Assembly (NCBI GenBank): GCA_964476565.1
Contig: CAYZBG010000010.1
Coordinates: forward strand, 21,120-85,119
Direction of reading: 5' to 3'
DNA length: 64,000 nucleotides
DNA from: CAMAXB01 sp964476565
GTDB taxonomy: Bacteria; Verrucomicrobiota; Verrucomicrobiia; Opitutales; Opitutaceae
Shown here: one piece after another, positions 37,291 through 47,038 of the stretch
How the letters are laid out: each line of letters begins with the position of its first letter
How positions within the stretch are numbered: position 1 is the first letter of the stretch
The notes under the pieces: generated by a model
The model's input: only the letters and a program-made list of their open reading frames with translations
Databases searched by the model: none
What the model was told of the DNA's origin: nothing
Program-made: the position numbers and the translations under genes

Positions 37291-39507
37291 ATGTCCACCC
37301 TCCCCACCACCGCCGCGGGCTGGCAGTTCGCCGTTGAGGTTCATCCGGCGGACTGGCGTTTTCCGGCCGGTGCGTCGTGGATCGCGGGCTGGGTCTGGGC
37401 CCCCTCCGGCCAGGCGGTGTCTGACCTGCGCGCATGGATCGACCAGCGTCCCTTTCTTGGGCTTCACGGCCTGCCCCGTCCGGGTCTGGACGAAACCTTG
37501 CCGGGGCCGTCGTGCCCGCCTTACGCCGGGTTCTCCTTCCTGCTCCGACCACAGGCGGGGGCGACCACTCTGCGGATCGAAGCCCGGGACCTGGACGGTG
37601 TCTGGCACGACCTGTTCTCCACGAAGATCACCGTCGATCCCGGAGCCGAGGTCGCCCCGGTCCCACCTCCGCTCACGGCTCTGATCGACGACGCCCTGCC
37701 GGACCTGATTCGCGCGCGTCTCCGCCATCCGGATACGCCGTGGGCACGGCTCGCCCTCGAGGCGCTGGCCGCCCGGCTGGTCACGCCGCTCGATTCGCTG
37801 CCCAATCCCCCTTTCGTCGGCGCCCTCGAGGAACCGCGCGCGACGGGTCGCGTGCGGCACGGCCGGCTGTCCATCACGGGCTGGCTCGCGCACCGCACGG
37901 CCACGATCCGGCGGCTTACGGCCGTGCTCGATCCCTTGCGGGAGGTTCCCGTGGCTTATGGGCAGACCCGCTCCGATCTCGGTGCGGAGTTTCCCGAACT
38001 CGCCGGCCGCACCGACGTCGCGTTCTGCGCGCAGGTGGATCTGCCCTCAGGCCTCGCCGTGCCGGTGCAGCTCCGGCTTTTCGCCGAACTCGACCACGGC
38101 GAACGCCATCTGGTCTTCGCCCAGCGCTTCGTGCCGCAGCTTCCGCCCGGCTTCATCCGTCCGCGGCCGGCCGGGACACGCTGGCAGGCGTGGCGGGCAG
38201 CCTGGGCGCTGCACGCTGCCGCGCGCGACCTCGGACTCTCGACCACCGGCGCGTGGCCGGCCCTGCGCGCCCGCCTCGGCGACGTCTGCGCCCGTCCGGC
38301 ACCGGCATCGGCCCGAGTCCCTCGGCTCCGGCGCGACGGGCCGCCGCCGCGGGTGCTCATCGCGACGCACAATCTCAATTTCGAAGGTGCGCCGCGACTG
38401 GTGTTGGAGTTGATGCATTTCTTCGGCCGTGAGACGGGGGCCCGCCTGCACGTGATTTCCCCCACCGAAGGCCCCATGCGTCGGCTCTTCGAGGAGGCTG
38501 GCATGACGGTGCAGATTCTACCGCTCGGCCCGGCCTTCGCTGCGGCCGACGCGCCGACCTTCAACGCGCGCCTGCGCGAGGCGGCGGCCGGGCTCGACGT
38601 GGCCGCCTACGACCTGGTGATCGCCAACACGATGGTCTCCTTCTGGGCAGTGCACCTGGCGAAGGAGGCCGGGAGGCCGGCGGTGATGTATGTGCACGAG
38701 AGCGCGCCGATCGAACGGCTTTTCGCGCCGCTGCTCGCCCCTGCCCTGTATCCCTGGGTGGAGGACGCGTTTCGCCAGGCGCGCCGGGTGGTGTTCACCG
38801 CCGACGCGTCGCGGCAGATCTTTGCCCACCTCGACGGCGGACACTTCCGCGTGCTGCCGAGCTGGCTCGATGCCGCCGCCATCCGGCGTTTTGCCGCCGC
38901 GCACGCCAAGGCCGAGCTCCGGCGCAAACACGGCCTGCCGACCGACAGCGTCGTGGTGCTGAATCTCGGCACCGTTTGCGAACGCAAGGGCCAGCACGTG
39001 TTCGTGCAGGCCGTGCGCCTGCTCGAAGCAGAACTCGCCGCCCAGGCGGACGCGCCCCCGGTTGAGTTCCTGCTCGTCGGCGCACGCGAAGACGCCTTCC
39101 TCGCCGAGATCCGGGCACAGATCGACGCGGCAGGCCTGCGACGGATCCGCATCGTGGGTGAGACCCGGGAGAACTTCGATTTTCACCGTCTGGCCGACCT
39201 GCTGGTCTGCACCAGTTTCGAGGAGTCTTCACCGCGCGTCCTGCTCGAAGCCGCCTGCTTTGGCACGCCGATCGTCACGACGGACGTGAACGGCATTCCC
39301 GAGATCGTGACGGGACGCGAAGCGTGGCTGACGGAGGCGGGCGACCATTACCACCTCGCCGCCGCCCTGCGCGCAGCTCTCGCCGCCCTGGCCCGCGGCG
39401 ACCGGACCCGCGCCGAACGGGCCGGTGCCCGCGTGGCGGCGCGCCACGACGAGCGGGTCTCGCTTCCGCGCCACGTGGCCCTGATCCTGGAGGTTCTGCG
39501 GTCATGA
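37291..39507 (+). CDS. GT4-type glycosyltransferase with paired N-terminal modules
   Basis: This 738-residue enzyme has the same plan as the gene before it. Modules lie at about 8-115 (SWIAGWVWAP) and 175-285 (LSITGWLAHR). The GT4 domain starts near 354 with VLIATHNLNFEGAP, followed by MYVHESAP, CERKGQH near 562, and EESSPRVLLEA near 643. The catalytic set is complete. The stop overlaps the ATG of the next gene (ATGA), so that downstream degenerate protein is translationally coupled to this one. Such coupling hints that the two proteins work together, perhaps as an active and inactive pair. The donor sugar cannot be predicted. Confidence 0.83.
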   Translation: MSTLPTTAAGWQFAVEVHPADWRFPAGASWIAGWVWAPSGQAVSDLRAWIDQRPFLGLHGLPRPGLDETLPGPSCPPYAGFSFLLRPQAGATTLRIEARDLDGVWHDLFSTKITVDPGAEVAPVPPPLTALIDDALPDLIRARLRHPDTPWARLALEALAARLVTPLDSLPNPPFVGALEEPRATGRVRHGRLSITGWLAHRTATIRRLTAVLDPLREVPVAYGQTRSDLGAEFPELAGRTDVAFCAQVDLPSGLAVPVQLRLFAELDHGERHLVFAQRFVPQLPPGFIRPRPAGTRWQAWRAAWALHAAARDLGLSTTGAWPALRARLGDVCARPAPASARVPRLRRDGPPPRVLIATHNLNFEGAPRLVLELMHFFGRETGARLHVISPTEGPMRRLFEEAGMTVQILPLGPAFAAADAPTFNARLREAAAGLDVAAYDLVIANTMVSFWAVHLAKEAGRPAVMYVHESAPIERLFAPLLAPALYPWVEDAFRQARRVVFTADASRQIFAHLDGGHFRVLPSWLDAAAIRRFAAAHAKAELRRKHGLPTDSVVVLNLGTVCERKGQHVFVQAVRLLEAELAAQADAPPVEFLLVGAREDAFLAEIRAQIDAAGLRRIRIVGETRENFDFHRLADLLVCTSFEESSPRVLLEAACFGTPIVTTDVNGIPEIVTGREAWLTEAGDHYHLAAALRAALAALARGDRTRAERAGARVAARHDERVSLPRHVALILEVLRS

Positions 39508-40511
39508 CGCCCTCTTCGCCCCCGCCCTCGCCTTCCGCCGCAGCCGGTGCCTTGCCCGACCTGCCCTCGGGACGCCCGCGGCGCATGCTGCTCTTTACTG
39601 CCGGCCTGCAGCCGGACGACCTCACGTTGCGGGCCTTCGATCTTGCCCGCCATCTGCACGCCCACGGCCGCTGGTTTGCCCGCGTGGTGAGCGGGGCGGA
39701 CGGTCCCCTTCGCACCCACCTCGAACGCGCCGCTATTCCAGTGCAAGTGGTCGATCAGCCTGCGGACGCCGCCGGCTTGGTCCGTCAGGTCTGGGGGACG
39801 GCGCAAGATGCCGCCGTGGCCTTCGGCGCTGCCCAGACGTGGGTCGCGCCGCTCGCTGGCCGCCACGGGTGGCCGCTCTGGGTGGAGACCCAGGACGCCC
39901 GGGCGTGGTTTGATCCGTACGCCTCACCGGACCGCCGGGCGGAGGTGCGCAGCGCCCTGGGGCTGAGCGCGGACGATCGGCTCGCGCTGGCCTTTGCCAC
40001 CGAGTCGACCGACGAGAAGGCTCTGCTCGGTCTGTTGCAGGCCATCCGCGCGGCGTTGAGTGAAGCCCGCCTCACCCGCTGGCATCTCGGTCTGATCGGG
40101 GCAAACGGACATCTCCATTTGCTGACCCCGGACGCGGAGGCGCCACCATCGGAGACGACCGACCTCGCCGGGTCGCGGAGCACCTGGGTGGCAGCGGCCG
40201 ATGCCGTGCTCGATTTGCACAAACACGCCACGGGGTTTCGTCCGCTCTTCGATGCGGCCGCGCTGGCCGTGCCGATCGTCGCGGATCCCACCCCCTCGCT
40301 CGCGACCCTGCTGCCGGCGCCGTTCGTGGCCCCCGCCGAACTGGGTTCGCCCTCCGATGCCGCCGACGCGTTGATCGATCTCGTGCTCAACCCGGAAGCG
40401 GCCTCCCGCCGGGTGGCGGCCGCGCACGTCTTCGTCATGGCCCACCGCAACCCGGCGCGGCTGTTGCCCAGCTGGATCGATACCCTTGAAGCGACGGTAC
40501 ATCGGCGCTGA
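39504..40511 (+). CDS. Degenerate GT-B glycosyltransferase-like protein
   Basis: This 335-residue protein starts at an ATG overlapping the previous stop by 4 bp. After a proline/alanine-rich leader it follows the GT4 fold of its neighbours (RMLLFTAGLQPDDLTLR in place of the THNLN-EGAP loop, then GADGPLRTHLE, then a C-terminal half). The CERKGQH motif is replaced and the E-x7-E region reads DLHKHATGFRPLFDAAALA, so both catalytic glutamates are gone. The N-terminal paired modules are also missing. It keeps an intact frame with normal codon usage, which argues for a retained non-catalytic role rather than a decaying gene. A regulatory partner of the coupled upstream GT4 is a reasonable guess. 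The function is unproven. Confidence 0.65.
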   Translation: MTPSSPPPSPSAAAGALPDLPSGRPRRMLLFTAGLQPDDLTLRAFDLARHLHAHGRWFARVVSGADGPLRTHLERAAIPVQVVDQPADAAGLVRQVWGTAQDAAVAFGAAQTWVAPLAGRHGWPLWVETQDARAWFDPYASPDRRAEVRSALGLSADDRLALAFATESTDEKALLGLLQAIRAALSEARLTRWHLGLIGANGHLHLLTPDAEAPPSETTDLAGSRSTWVAAADAVLDLHKHATGFRPLFDAAALAVPIVADPTPSLATLLPAPFVAPAELGSPSDAADALIDLVLNPEAASRRVAAAHVFVMAHRNPARLLPSWIDTLEATVHRR

Positions 40512-40562
40512 TTCGCCCCTTGCGGCGGCCCGTCCGCCCTCCTACAAGCCCGGTCCGCCTGC

Positions 40563-43500
40563 ATGAACGAAAACGACGCCTACATCTTCGATGTCGAGGA
40601 GCCCCGCGAATGGGTGTTTGACGGCAAACCCGTCTGGATCAGCGGCTGGTTCCTTTCGAAGACGGGCGCGGTGTTCTCCGACATCCGGGCGGTGATCGAC
40701 GACATCCCCTACCTCGGCCTGCTCGGGCTGCCGCACGAACACGCGGAGCGGACCCACCGCGGGTACGTCGGATTGCCGCACGCCGGCTTCGTGTTGCAGG
40801 TGAAACCGCCGCCGGGAGCCAAGGTGCTGCGGCTCGAACTGCTCGACGCCGGCAACCACTGGGTCGAGATCTTTCGCGCCCCGATCAAGGTCAAGGCCGG
40901 TCCGCGCCGCGGGACCAAGTTGCGCACGAACCTCGTGGCCATCCAGCTCGAGCGCCTGCTGCAGGAGATGCGCGCCCGGCCCGGCCAGGATTTGTCCGGT
41001 GTCGCCGAAGGGCTGGCGATGGAGATCGGGGCCAAGACGCTCGATACGCTGCCCAATCCTCCCTTCTTCGGGGCCCTGGAGAATCCGCTGGGTTACAGCG
41101 GCTCGCAGTTCGGCAAGAAGTGGATCGTCGGCTGGATCCTGCACCGCGAGAAGCGGATCGTCCGCCTGCTTGCGAGCACGCACCCCTTGGTGGAGAACGA
41201 ACTCGACTACGGCGACCGTCCGCGCGGCGAGGCCACGGCGATGTTCCCCGATGCGCCCAACGCCGCGTTTCCCCAGTTCTTCGGCATGGCCGACCTGGAC
41301 GAGCACGCGCCGGACCCGGTCGTGGTGAAGATTTTTGCCGAACTCGAGGACGGCTCGCGTCACCTCGTCTTCGCCCGGCGCTTTCTCCAGCGCAGTTGCA
41401 ACCGGCTCGAACGTCCGCTGCCCCCGTACCGTGCCTCGACCTTTTTTGCCGCGGTGCAGCTCTTCGTCACCGCCTGTCGCCGCCGCCGGATCCGCCTGGG
41501 ATCGCTGACGGAGTTCTGGCGCCAGTGCCGGCTCGCCCGGGACAATTTCCGGCGCGATGCCCCCTCGCCCCTCGCGCTCGAACAGGCCGCCCGTGGGCAC
41601 GAAGACCCTTACGCCGCGTGGGTGCGCACCAACACCCTCACGCCTCCGCTGCAGCGCATCCTCGAACAGGCGGCGGCTGACCTGCGTACGGGGCCGCGCT
41701 TCGCCGTGCTGGTCGATGCCCGCGACAGCACTCCGGCGCAGCGTGAGGATCTCGCCCGCTCCCTCGAATCCCAACTGTATCCTCACTGGGAAGCCTGGTT
41801 CGTCGGCGCCGCCGCCCCTCGCCCGGGCGATCCGCGCTTCAAGACCGAGCCCATCGCCGGCCCGGAGGATGTCGTGCGCGCCCTCAATGCCGCCGCCCAC
41901 CAAAGCGCCGCGTCCCATCTGACGCTATTGCCTGGCCACTCGCGCCTCCCCTCCGATGCCCTGCTCGAAGTCGCCGGACGCATCGACCGCAATCCGGACC
42001 TCGAACTCGTGTACACCGACGAGGATCGGATGGACGACGAAGGACGGCGCAGCGACCCGGTGTTCAAGCCCGCCTGGAGCCCGGCACTCGCGCTCTCTGG
42101 CCTGTATCCCGGCCTGCTCAGCGTCGTGCGGCGCGACACCTTCCTCGCCCGCGGTTCGTTCCGGCCTGGAACGGAGCACGTACCCTGGTTCGATCTGCTG
42201 CTCCGCCTCGGCGACACGCTCGAGGACGCGCAGGTCGCGCACATCCCGCTCGTCTGCCACCATGCCCGCGCCTCCGTGCCGGCGACAATCGACCTCGCTC
42301 ACCCCTCGGTCGAGCAGGCACGTCTTGCCCTGGTGGATACAATGTCGCGTCGGGCCTGGTCCGCCGCACCCTTCCTGCCCGAAACGGCCCACCATCGCCG
42401 CCTGCGCTATCACCAGCTGCGTTGGGACCGCACGATCCTTTCCCGGTTGCAGGTCACGATCGTCATCCCGACCCGCGACCGCCTCCATCTTCTCCAGGAA
42501 TGCGTGGAGCTGCTCGATGAGACGGTCGACTGGCGCTACGTGAAGCTGCTCATCGTCGACGACCACTCGCGCGACACGGACGCGGTCCGCTACCTCGAGG
42601 CGATCCAACGGCGCAACGACCTGCTTTGCACGGTGGTGCGCCCGACCGACCGCAGCGCGCCGTTCAACTACTCGCACCTCGTCAACCTCGCCCTGCCGCA
42701 CCTCGACACGCCGCTCGTGCTGCACCTCAACAACGACGTCAACGCGCTCGAACGCGGCTGGCTGGAGGAGATGGTCGGTTGGTTCACCCAGCCCGACGTG
42801 GGCGTGGTCGGGGCCAAGCTGGTCTATCCGGACAAAACCCTGAATCACACCGGCATCGTGATCGGTCCACACGGCGGTCTGGCCGACACCCCCTACGCCA
42901 AGGTCGCGGAGCAGGCCGTCCCCGACGTCGTCTGGCACTCCGCCGCGCGCGAGGTCTCCGCCGTCACGGGCGCCTGCCTGCTCACGCGCACGGACCTCTA
43001 CCGCCAGCTGGGAGGCTTCGACGAACGCGAGCTCGGGGTTGCGTTCAATGACGTCGACTACTGCCTGCGTGTGCGGGCCGCCGGCCGGAGGGTGATCTAC
43101 ACGCCCCAGGCCAAACTGATGCACTGGGGCAGCGCGACGCGCGGTGTCACGTTCGACGAGGCCGAACACATCGCCTTCCTCCGGCGCTACCCTTCGTACG
43201 CGGACCGTTACCTGAATCCGCAGGTGCAGCTCGAGGGCGGCGCAGTGCGCTGCCGCGGGGCGCACCACGCCCGACCGGAACGGGCGGGACGGCTCCGCCT
43301 GCTGCTGCTCACGCACAACCTCAACCTCGAGGGCGCCCCGCTCTTCCTTCTCGAGTACGCGACCTACATGGCGCGCGAGGCGGGTTTCGACGTTCAGGTC
43401 CTCGCCTCGCGCGATGGTCCGCTGCGCTCGTCGTACGAGGCCCTCGGGGCGCCGATCACGGTGATCGACTCCGAACCGATCTTCTCGGCGGAGACGGAAG

Positions 43501-44453
43501 AGGCGTTTCACACTGCGGTGGCCGCTGTCGGGCAGCGCATTGACTGGAACGGCGTGGACCTCGTGGTGTGCAACACCCTGGTGAGCTTCTGGGGGGTGCA
43601 CCTTGCCCGGCGCGCCGGCAAGCCCTCGGTGTTCTACATTCACGAGAGCACATCGATTTTCCGCTTCTTCGAGAACATGATGCGCCTGCACCTGCATCCG
43701 CTCGTGCATGCGGCCTTCCACACCGTCACCCGCGCGTTTTTTCTCTGTCCGGCCACGCGCGCCTACTACGAGGATGACAACCTGCACGGCAATTTCCGGC
43801 TCGTGCCGAGTTGGATCCAACTCGATGCGATCGAGGCCTTCCGGCGCAGCCACACGCGCGCCGAGCTGCGCCGCAAGCATGGGTTCGCCGACGACGAGGT
43901 GGTGATCGCGAACATCGGCACGGTCTGCGAACGCAAGGGCCAGCACACCTTCATTCGGGCGATCGACCACTTCAACCATCACCATGGCGCGCGGGCAAAG
44001 TTCCGCTTCGTGCTCGTGGGCGCCCGCCCCGGCATCTTCCTCGACTTGCTCAACCGCGACATCGCCCGGCTCGGGTTGAAGAACCTCACGCTGATCCCTG
44101 AGACGCGCGAGGTCTTCGATTTCTTCGTGCTGGCGGACATGTTCGTCTGCACCAGTTACGAGGAATCGTTCCCTCGCGTGGTGATGGAGGCGATGGCGTT
44201 TCGCACGCCGATCGTCTCGACCGACACCCACGGCATCGTCGATCTGATCGGACAACGGCAGGACGGCTATCTGGTGAAGCCCGGTGAAGTCGAAGGCCTA
44301 TCGCGCATGATGTGGACCTGCCTCGCCAAGGAGCGGAGCGGCAAGTCCCTCGCGCCGACGGCCTACTCGAAGGTCCTGCGCTACTACGACTACGCGAAGG
44401 TCCTGCCGCACCACGTGGCGCTGGCACAGGAGGCCGTGCTGGTCGGCGGATAG
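40563..44453 (+). CDS. Multidomain glycosyltransferase: two modules, degenerate GT2, GT2, GT4
   Basis: This protein has 1296 residues and is a paralog of the one at 25174. Modules lie at about 1-115 (VWISGWFLSK) and 170-285 (WIVGWILHRE). The first GT2 domain, from about 378, has lost its motifs: the VVVPAYNTP strand is now AVLVDARDST and the DHDD metal site reads LPGHSR, although YTDEDRMDDEGRR is retained. The second GT2, from about 630, is intact (TIVIPTRDR, IVDDHS, HLNNDVN). The GT4 domain starts near 912 (LLTHNLNLEGAP), with CERKGQH near 1121 and EESFPRVVMEA. So it probably has two working active sites rather than three. It ends 7 bp before the convergent gene at 44461. Confidence 0.83.
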   Translation: MNENDAYIFDVEEPREWVFDGKPVWISGWFLSKTGAVFSDIRAVIDDIPYLGLLGLPHEHAERTHRGYVGLPHAGFVLQVKPPPGAKVLRLELLDAGNHWVEIFRAPIKVKAGPRRGTKLRTNLVAIQLERLLQEMRARPGQDLSGVAEGLAMEIGAKTLDTLPNPPFFGALENPLGYSGSQFGKKWIVGWILHREKRIVRLLASTHPLVENELDYGDRPRGEATAMFPDAPNAAFPQFFGMADLDEHAPDPVVVKIFAELEDGSRHLVFARRFLQRSCNRLERPLPPYRASTFFAAVQLFVTACRRRRIRLGSLTEFWRQCRLARDNFRRDAPSPLALEQAARGHEDPYAAWVRTNTLTPPLQRILEQAAADLRTGPRFAVLVDARDSTPAQREDLARSLESQLYPHWEAWFVGAAAPRPGDPRFKTEPIAGPEDVVRALNAAAHQSAASHLTLLPGHSRLPSDALLEVAGRIDRNPDLELVYTDEDRMDDEGRRSDPVFKPAWSPALALSGLYPGLLSVVRRDTFLARGSFRPGTEHVPWFDLLLRLGDTLEDAQVAHIPLVCHHARASVPATIDLAHPSVEQARLALVDTMSRRAWSAAPFLPETAHHRRLRYHQLRWDRTILSRLQVTIVIPTRDRLHLLQECVELLDETVDWRYVKLLIVDDHSRDTDAVRYLEAIQRRNDLLCTVVRPTDRSAPFNYSHLVNLALPHLDTPLVLHLNNDVNALERGWLEEMVGWFTQPDVGVVGAKLVYPDKTLNHTGIVIGPHGGLADTPYAKVAEQAVPDVVWHSAAREVSAVTGACLLTRTDLYRQLGGFDERELGVAFNDVDYCLRVRAAGRRVIYTPQAKLMHWGSATRGVTFDEAEHIAFLRRYPSYADRYLNPQVQLEGGAVRCRGAHHARPERAGRLRLLLLTHNLNLEGAPLFLLEYATYMAREAGFDVQVLASRDGPLRSSYEALGAPITVIDSEPIFSAETEEAFHTAVAAVGQRIDWNGVDLVVCNTLVSFWGVHLARRAGKPSVFYIHESTSIFRFFENMMRLHLHPLVHAAFHTVTRAFFLCPATRAYYEDDNLHGNFRLVPSWIQLDAIEAFRRSHTRAELRRKHGFADDEVVIANIGTVCERKGQHTFIRAIDHFNHHHGARAKFRFVLVGARPGIFLDLLNRDIARLGLKNLTLIPETREVFDFFVLADMFVCTSYEESFPRVVMEAMAFRTPIVSTDTHGIVDLIGQRQDGYLVKPGEVEGLSRMMWTCLAKERSGKSLAPTAYSKVLRYYDYAKVLPHHVALAQEAVLVGG

Positions 44454-44460
44454 GCCCGGT

Positions 44461-46959
44461 CTACTCGCGCACCTCGGTCACCTTGAAGAGCAGCGGTGCG
44501 GCGCGGGGATTCGGATCCACGCTCAGCACGAGCCAGCCATCCGGCTCCGCCGACCAGACGCGAAATTCCAACCGGCCTTCCTCTCCCGTGCCGGCCTGCG
44601 ACGTCAGCTCCAGCCGGCCGCCCTTGTAATAAAACGCTCGGACCAGGGGCGGTTCGCGCGAATCGCCCGGATCGGCCAGCCGGGCGGTGCCGGCAAACGC
44701 GCCCACCGGACGTTCCGGTCGAACCCAGAGTTCGCCCCCGGGCACCAGCACGAGTCCGTCCGGCGTGAGTGTGCCGCCCCGCGCGATCATGCGGCGCGGC
44801 CGCCAGTCGCCAGGCAGAACGGCGGCCTGGGCCGCCGCATCGAGTTCGAGAAAATCGAGCGTGGTGTGATGCAGGCGCGGCGGCTCGGCCGAGGTTTCCA
44901 TCGCGTGCTGCAGGGTCGGATTCCGCCAGCCAGCCACGAGGCGGTCGGCACTGCCGGGCAGGATCGTCACGGAGAACCGCACAGGCATGCCACCGCCGCC
45001 AATCTCGTAGGGCACGAAGACTTCGGGCTGTCCGGCCGGCAAGGTAAGGCGCTGGATCCAGAGGTCGATCGGCGGCTCCGGATCGCGCAGGGCGACGATG
45101 GTGAAATCGGCGGCAAGGTCGCCATCAGGCGTGCCCGCCGCGCGGGTGAGCACGGCCTCGCCCCGCAGGCGATAGCTGGGCGCGAGCAAGGTCATCTCGC
45201 CCCGGCCGGTGGTGACGCCAAGGAACTGCCGCCCGCCCGACGCAAGCCGCGAGCCCATGGTGGAGGCGAGCAGGTTGGAATCGAGATTGCCGCCGTGGTC
45301 GGCGATGAACTCGAGCGGATGCACGGACACGCCCTCGGACACGACGCGCGAGTAGGCGTAGATCACGGGTCCGACCAACTGACGCGCGTAGCCGCGTTCG
45401 AGGACATTGATCGTGCCGCCAAACCACACGTCGCGCGCAATCGAGACCAAGGCGTGACGGTAGACGCCCTCCGGCCCGAGGGCGCGGTCGAGGGCGGATT
45501 GTTCCGCCGCACCAAAGTTCGTGCCGAAGGCGAACCAGAGCGGCATGCCGGGTACCTTGGTTGCCGGCCAGACCCGCTCCAGCCATTCGGTGCCGCCGCC
45601 GTAGAAGACGGATTCCCGGTCCGCGGCCGGCAAACCCGCGCGCCACGACACCAGCCCACCCAACGACCGCGCCAGTTCCGGCGGCACGCGCGTGCCACGC
45701 AGGTAGGCGAAGTCGGGATGGACGGAACCGCCGTCGACATAGTCGGCGCGGGCCGCCGTGGAATATCCCCAGAGGGCGCGCTGACCGGACCACGCCGCCT
45801 GCCACGCCAGCACCCCGAGAACCATCAACGGGCCAACGAGGACGGCCCGCGCCCAACCGTCGTCACCAAGGTCGAAGCCCATCCAAAGGGCAATGAGCAG
45901 CACGAGCCATCCGGCCAGCGAAACGTAGGCGATGTCCTGATTGGTCGCGAGCAGGCCGATCCCGCCTCCGAGCGCCAGCAGTGCCGCCGCGGCCAGCAAC
46001 GCGCAATCGAGCCGGGAGTCGCGCGTCGGCATGCGCAGCCAACCCACCCCCACCACGGCCAGGGTGAGTACGACGCCCACGAGGCCGACGAACGGCACCG
46101 CCAACCGGCCGTAGTAGTTGTGCTGGTGAGAGAGGAAAAATTCCAACTTCAGCACCGACGGCAGGTCGCCCGAGCGTCCGCCGGCCGGAAGTGAGACCAC
46201 GTTGTGCCACCACGCTCCCGGACCCGCGCCCGTCCAGAGCATTTCCAACACCGCCGGCACCAGGACGCCACAGGCGAGAATCATGCCCATGGACACCGCG
46301 ACCTCGCGCCCGTTGGCGCGTCCACGCAACCCCGCCCGCCACGCCCAGCCGAGTGCAAACGCGACGGCGATGAGTTGGAAACTGATTTTGTTGGCCCCGC
46401 CGGCCACGAGTGCCGCCGCCATCAGCAGGTTCCACCCGCGGTCCTCGCGCCGCCAGACCGGGGCCATCGCCCCGGACCAGGCCACCAGGGCAAGCAGCAG
46501 GACTCCCGTCGCGTTGTACCAGATGATCGTGTGCTGCGCATGGGTCAGCCACGTGAGCGCCGCCCCGAGCAGAACGGCGGCACCGACGCCGAAGCCGCGG
46601 GCGAGCACCGCGACCATGGCGAGAAAACTCAACGCGGTCAGGACCAGGGCGCCCCGCGTCATCCCGCGGTAGGTGGAACCGAAGACCATCTCGGCCGCGC
46701 CGTTGACGAGAAACACGCCCGTCTGGATCGGCGTGACGAAATCGCGATAGGGTCGTTCGCCCTCGGCGATCCTGCCCACTCCAGACATGACCAGCCCGTA
46801 ATCGTAGAGATCGTCCAAGAAGCCGTGGTTGCGCATCCACGGAAGGAGCGACGCCACGGCGAGGGCCGCGGTCAGCCAGATCCAGCGGCCGCGTACCGCC
46901 CGTCCGCCAAAAAGGATACGGTGCAAGAGCAAGCAGTCGCAGCGTGGACCCCGACTCAC
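44461..46959 (-). CDS. Large GT-C-like membrane protein, second of a pair
   Basis: This protein is a paralog of the one at 22595. The start is uncertain: the GTG at 46959 gives 832 residues and TTG codons a little further in are possible, whereas the open frame from 47121 would run antisense through the divergent neighbour. After a first helix comes RNHGFLDDLYDYGLVMSGVG, then YRDFVTPIQTGVFLVNGAAE, then many membrane helices up to about residue 420. The C-terminal 400 residues are soluble and beta-rich, ending VTEVRE. The acidic loop after helix 1 suits a GT-C transferase that uses a lipid-linked donor. Start sites of this gene and the one at 47039 are about 80 bp apart, so the promoters must be close together or overlapping. 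Confidence 0.7.
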   Translation of the reverse strand: MSRGPRCDCLLLHRILFGGRAVRGRWIWLTAALAVASLLPWMRNHGFLDDLYDYGLVMSGVGRIAEGERPYRDFVTPIQTGVFLVNGAAEMVFGSTYRGMTRGALVLTALSFLAMVAVLARGFGVGAAVLLGAALTWLTHAQHTIIWYNATGVLLLALVAWSGAMAPVWRREDRGWNLLMAAALVAGGANKISFQLIAVAFALGWAWRAGLRGRANGREVAVSMGMILACGVLVPAVLEMLWTGAGPGAWWHNVVSLPAGGRSGDLPSVLKLEFFLSHQHNYYGRLAVPFVGLVGVVLTLAVVGVGWLRMPTRDSRLDCALLAAAALLALGGGIGLLATNQDIAYVSLAGWLVLLIALWMGFDLGDDGWARAVLVGPLMVLGVLAWQAAWSGQRALWGYSTAARADYVDGGSVHPDFAYLRGTRVPPELARSLGGLVSWRAGLPAADRESVFYGGGTEWLERVWPATKVPGMPLWFAFGTNFGAAEQSALDRALGPEGVYRHALVSIARDVWFGGTINVLERGYARQLVGPVIYAYSRVVSEGVSVHPLEFIADHGGNLDSNLLASTMGSRLASGGRQFLGVTTGRGEMTLLAPSYRLRGEAVLTRAAGTPDGDLAADFTIVALRDPEPPIDLWIQRLTLPAGQPEVFVPYEIGGGGMPVRFSVTILPGSADRLVAGWRNPTLQHAMETSAEPPRLHHTTLDFLELDAAAQAAVLPGDWRPRRMIARGGTLTPDGLVLVPGGELWVRPERPVGAFAGTARLADPGDSREPPLVRAFYYKGGRLELTSQAGTGEEGRLEFRVWSAEPDGWLVLSVDPNPRAAPLLFKVTEVRE

Positions 46960-47038
46960 CCCCGGCAAGCGATTTCCCGGGCCGCCGGGTCCACACTTGC
47001 TTTCGAAAATGGCGTGCCCGTACCTTCGCCGGGTCCTC

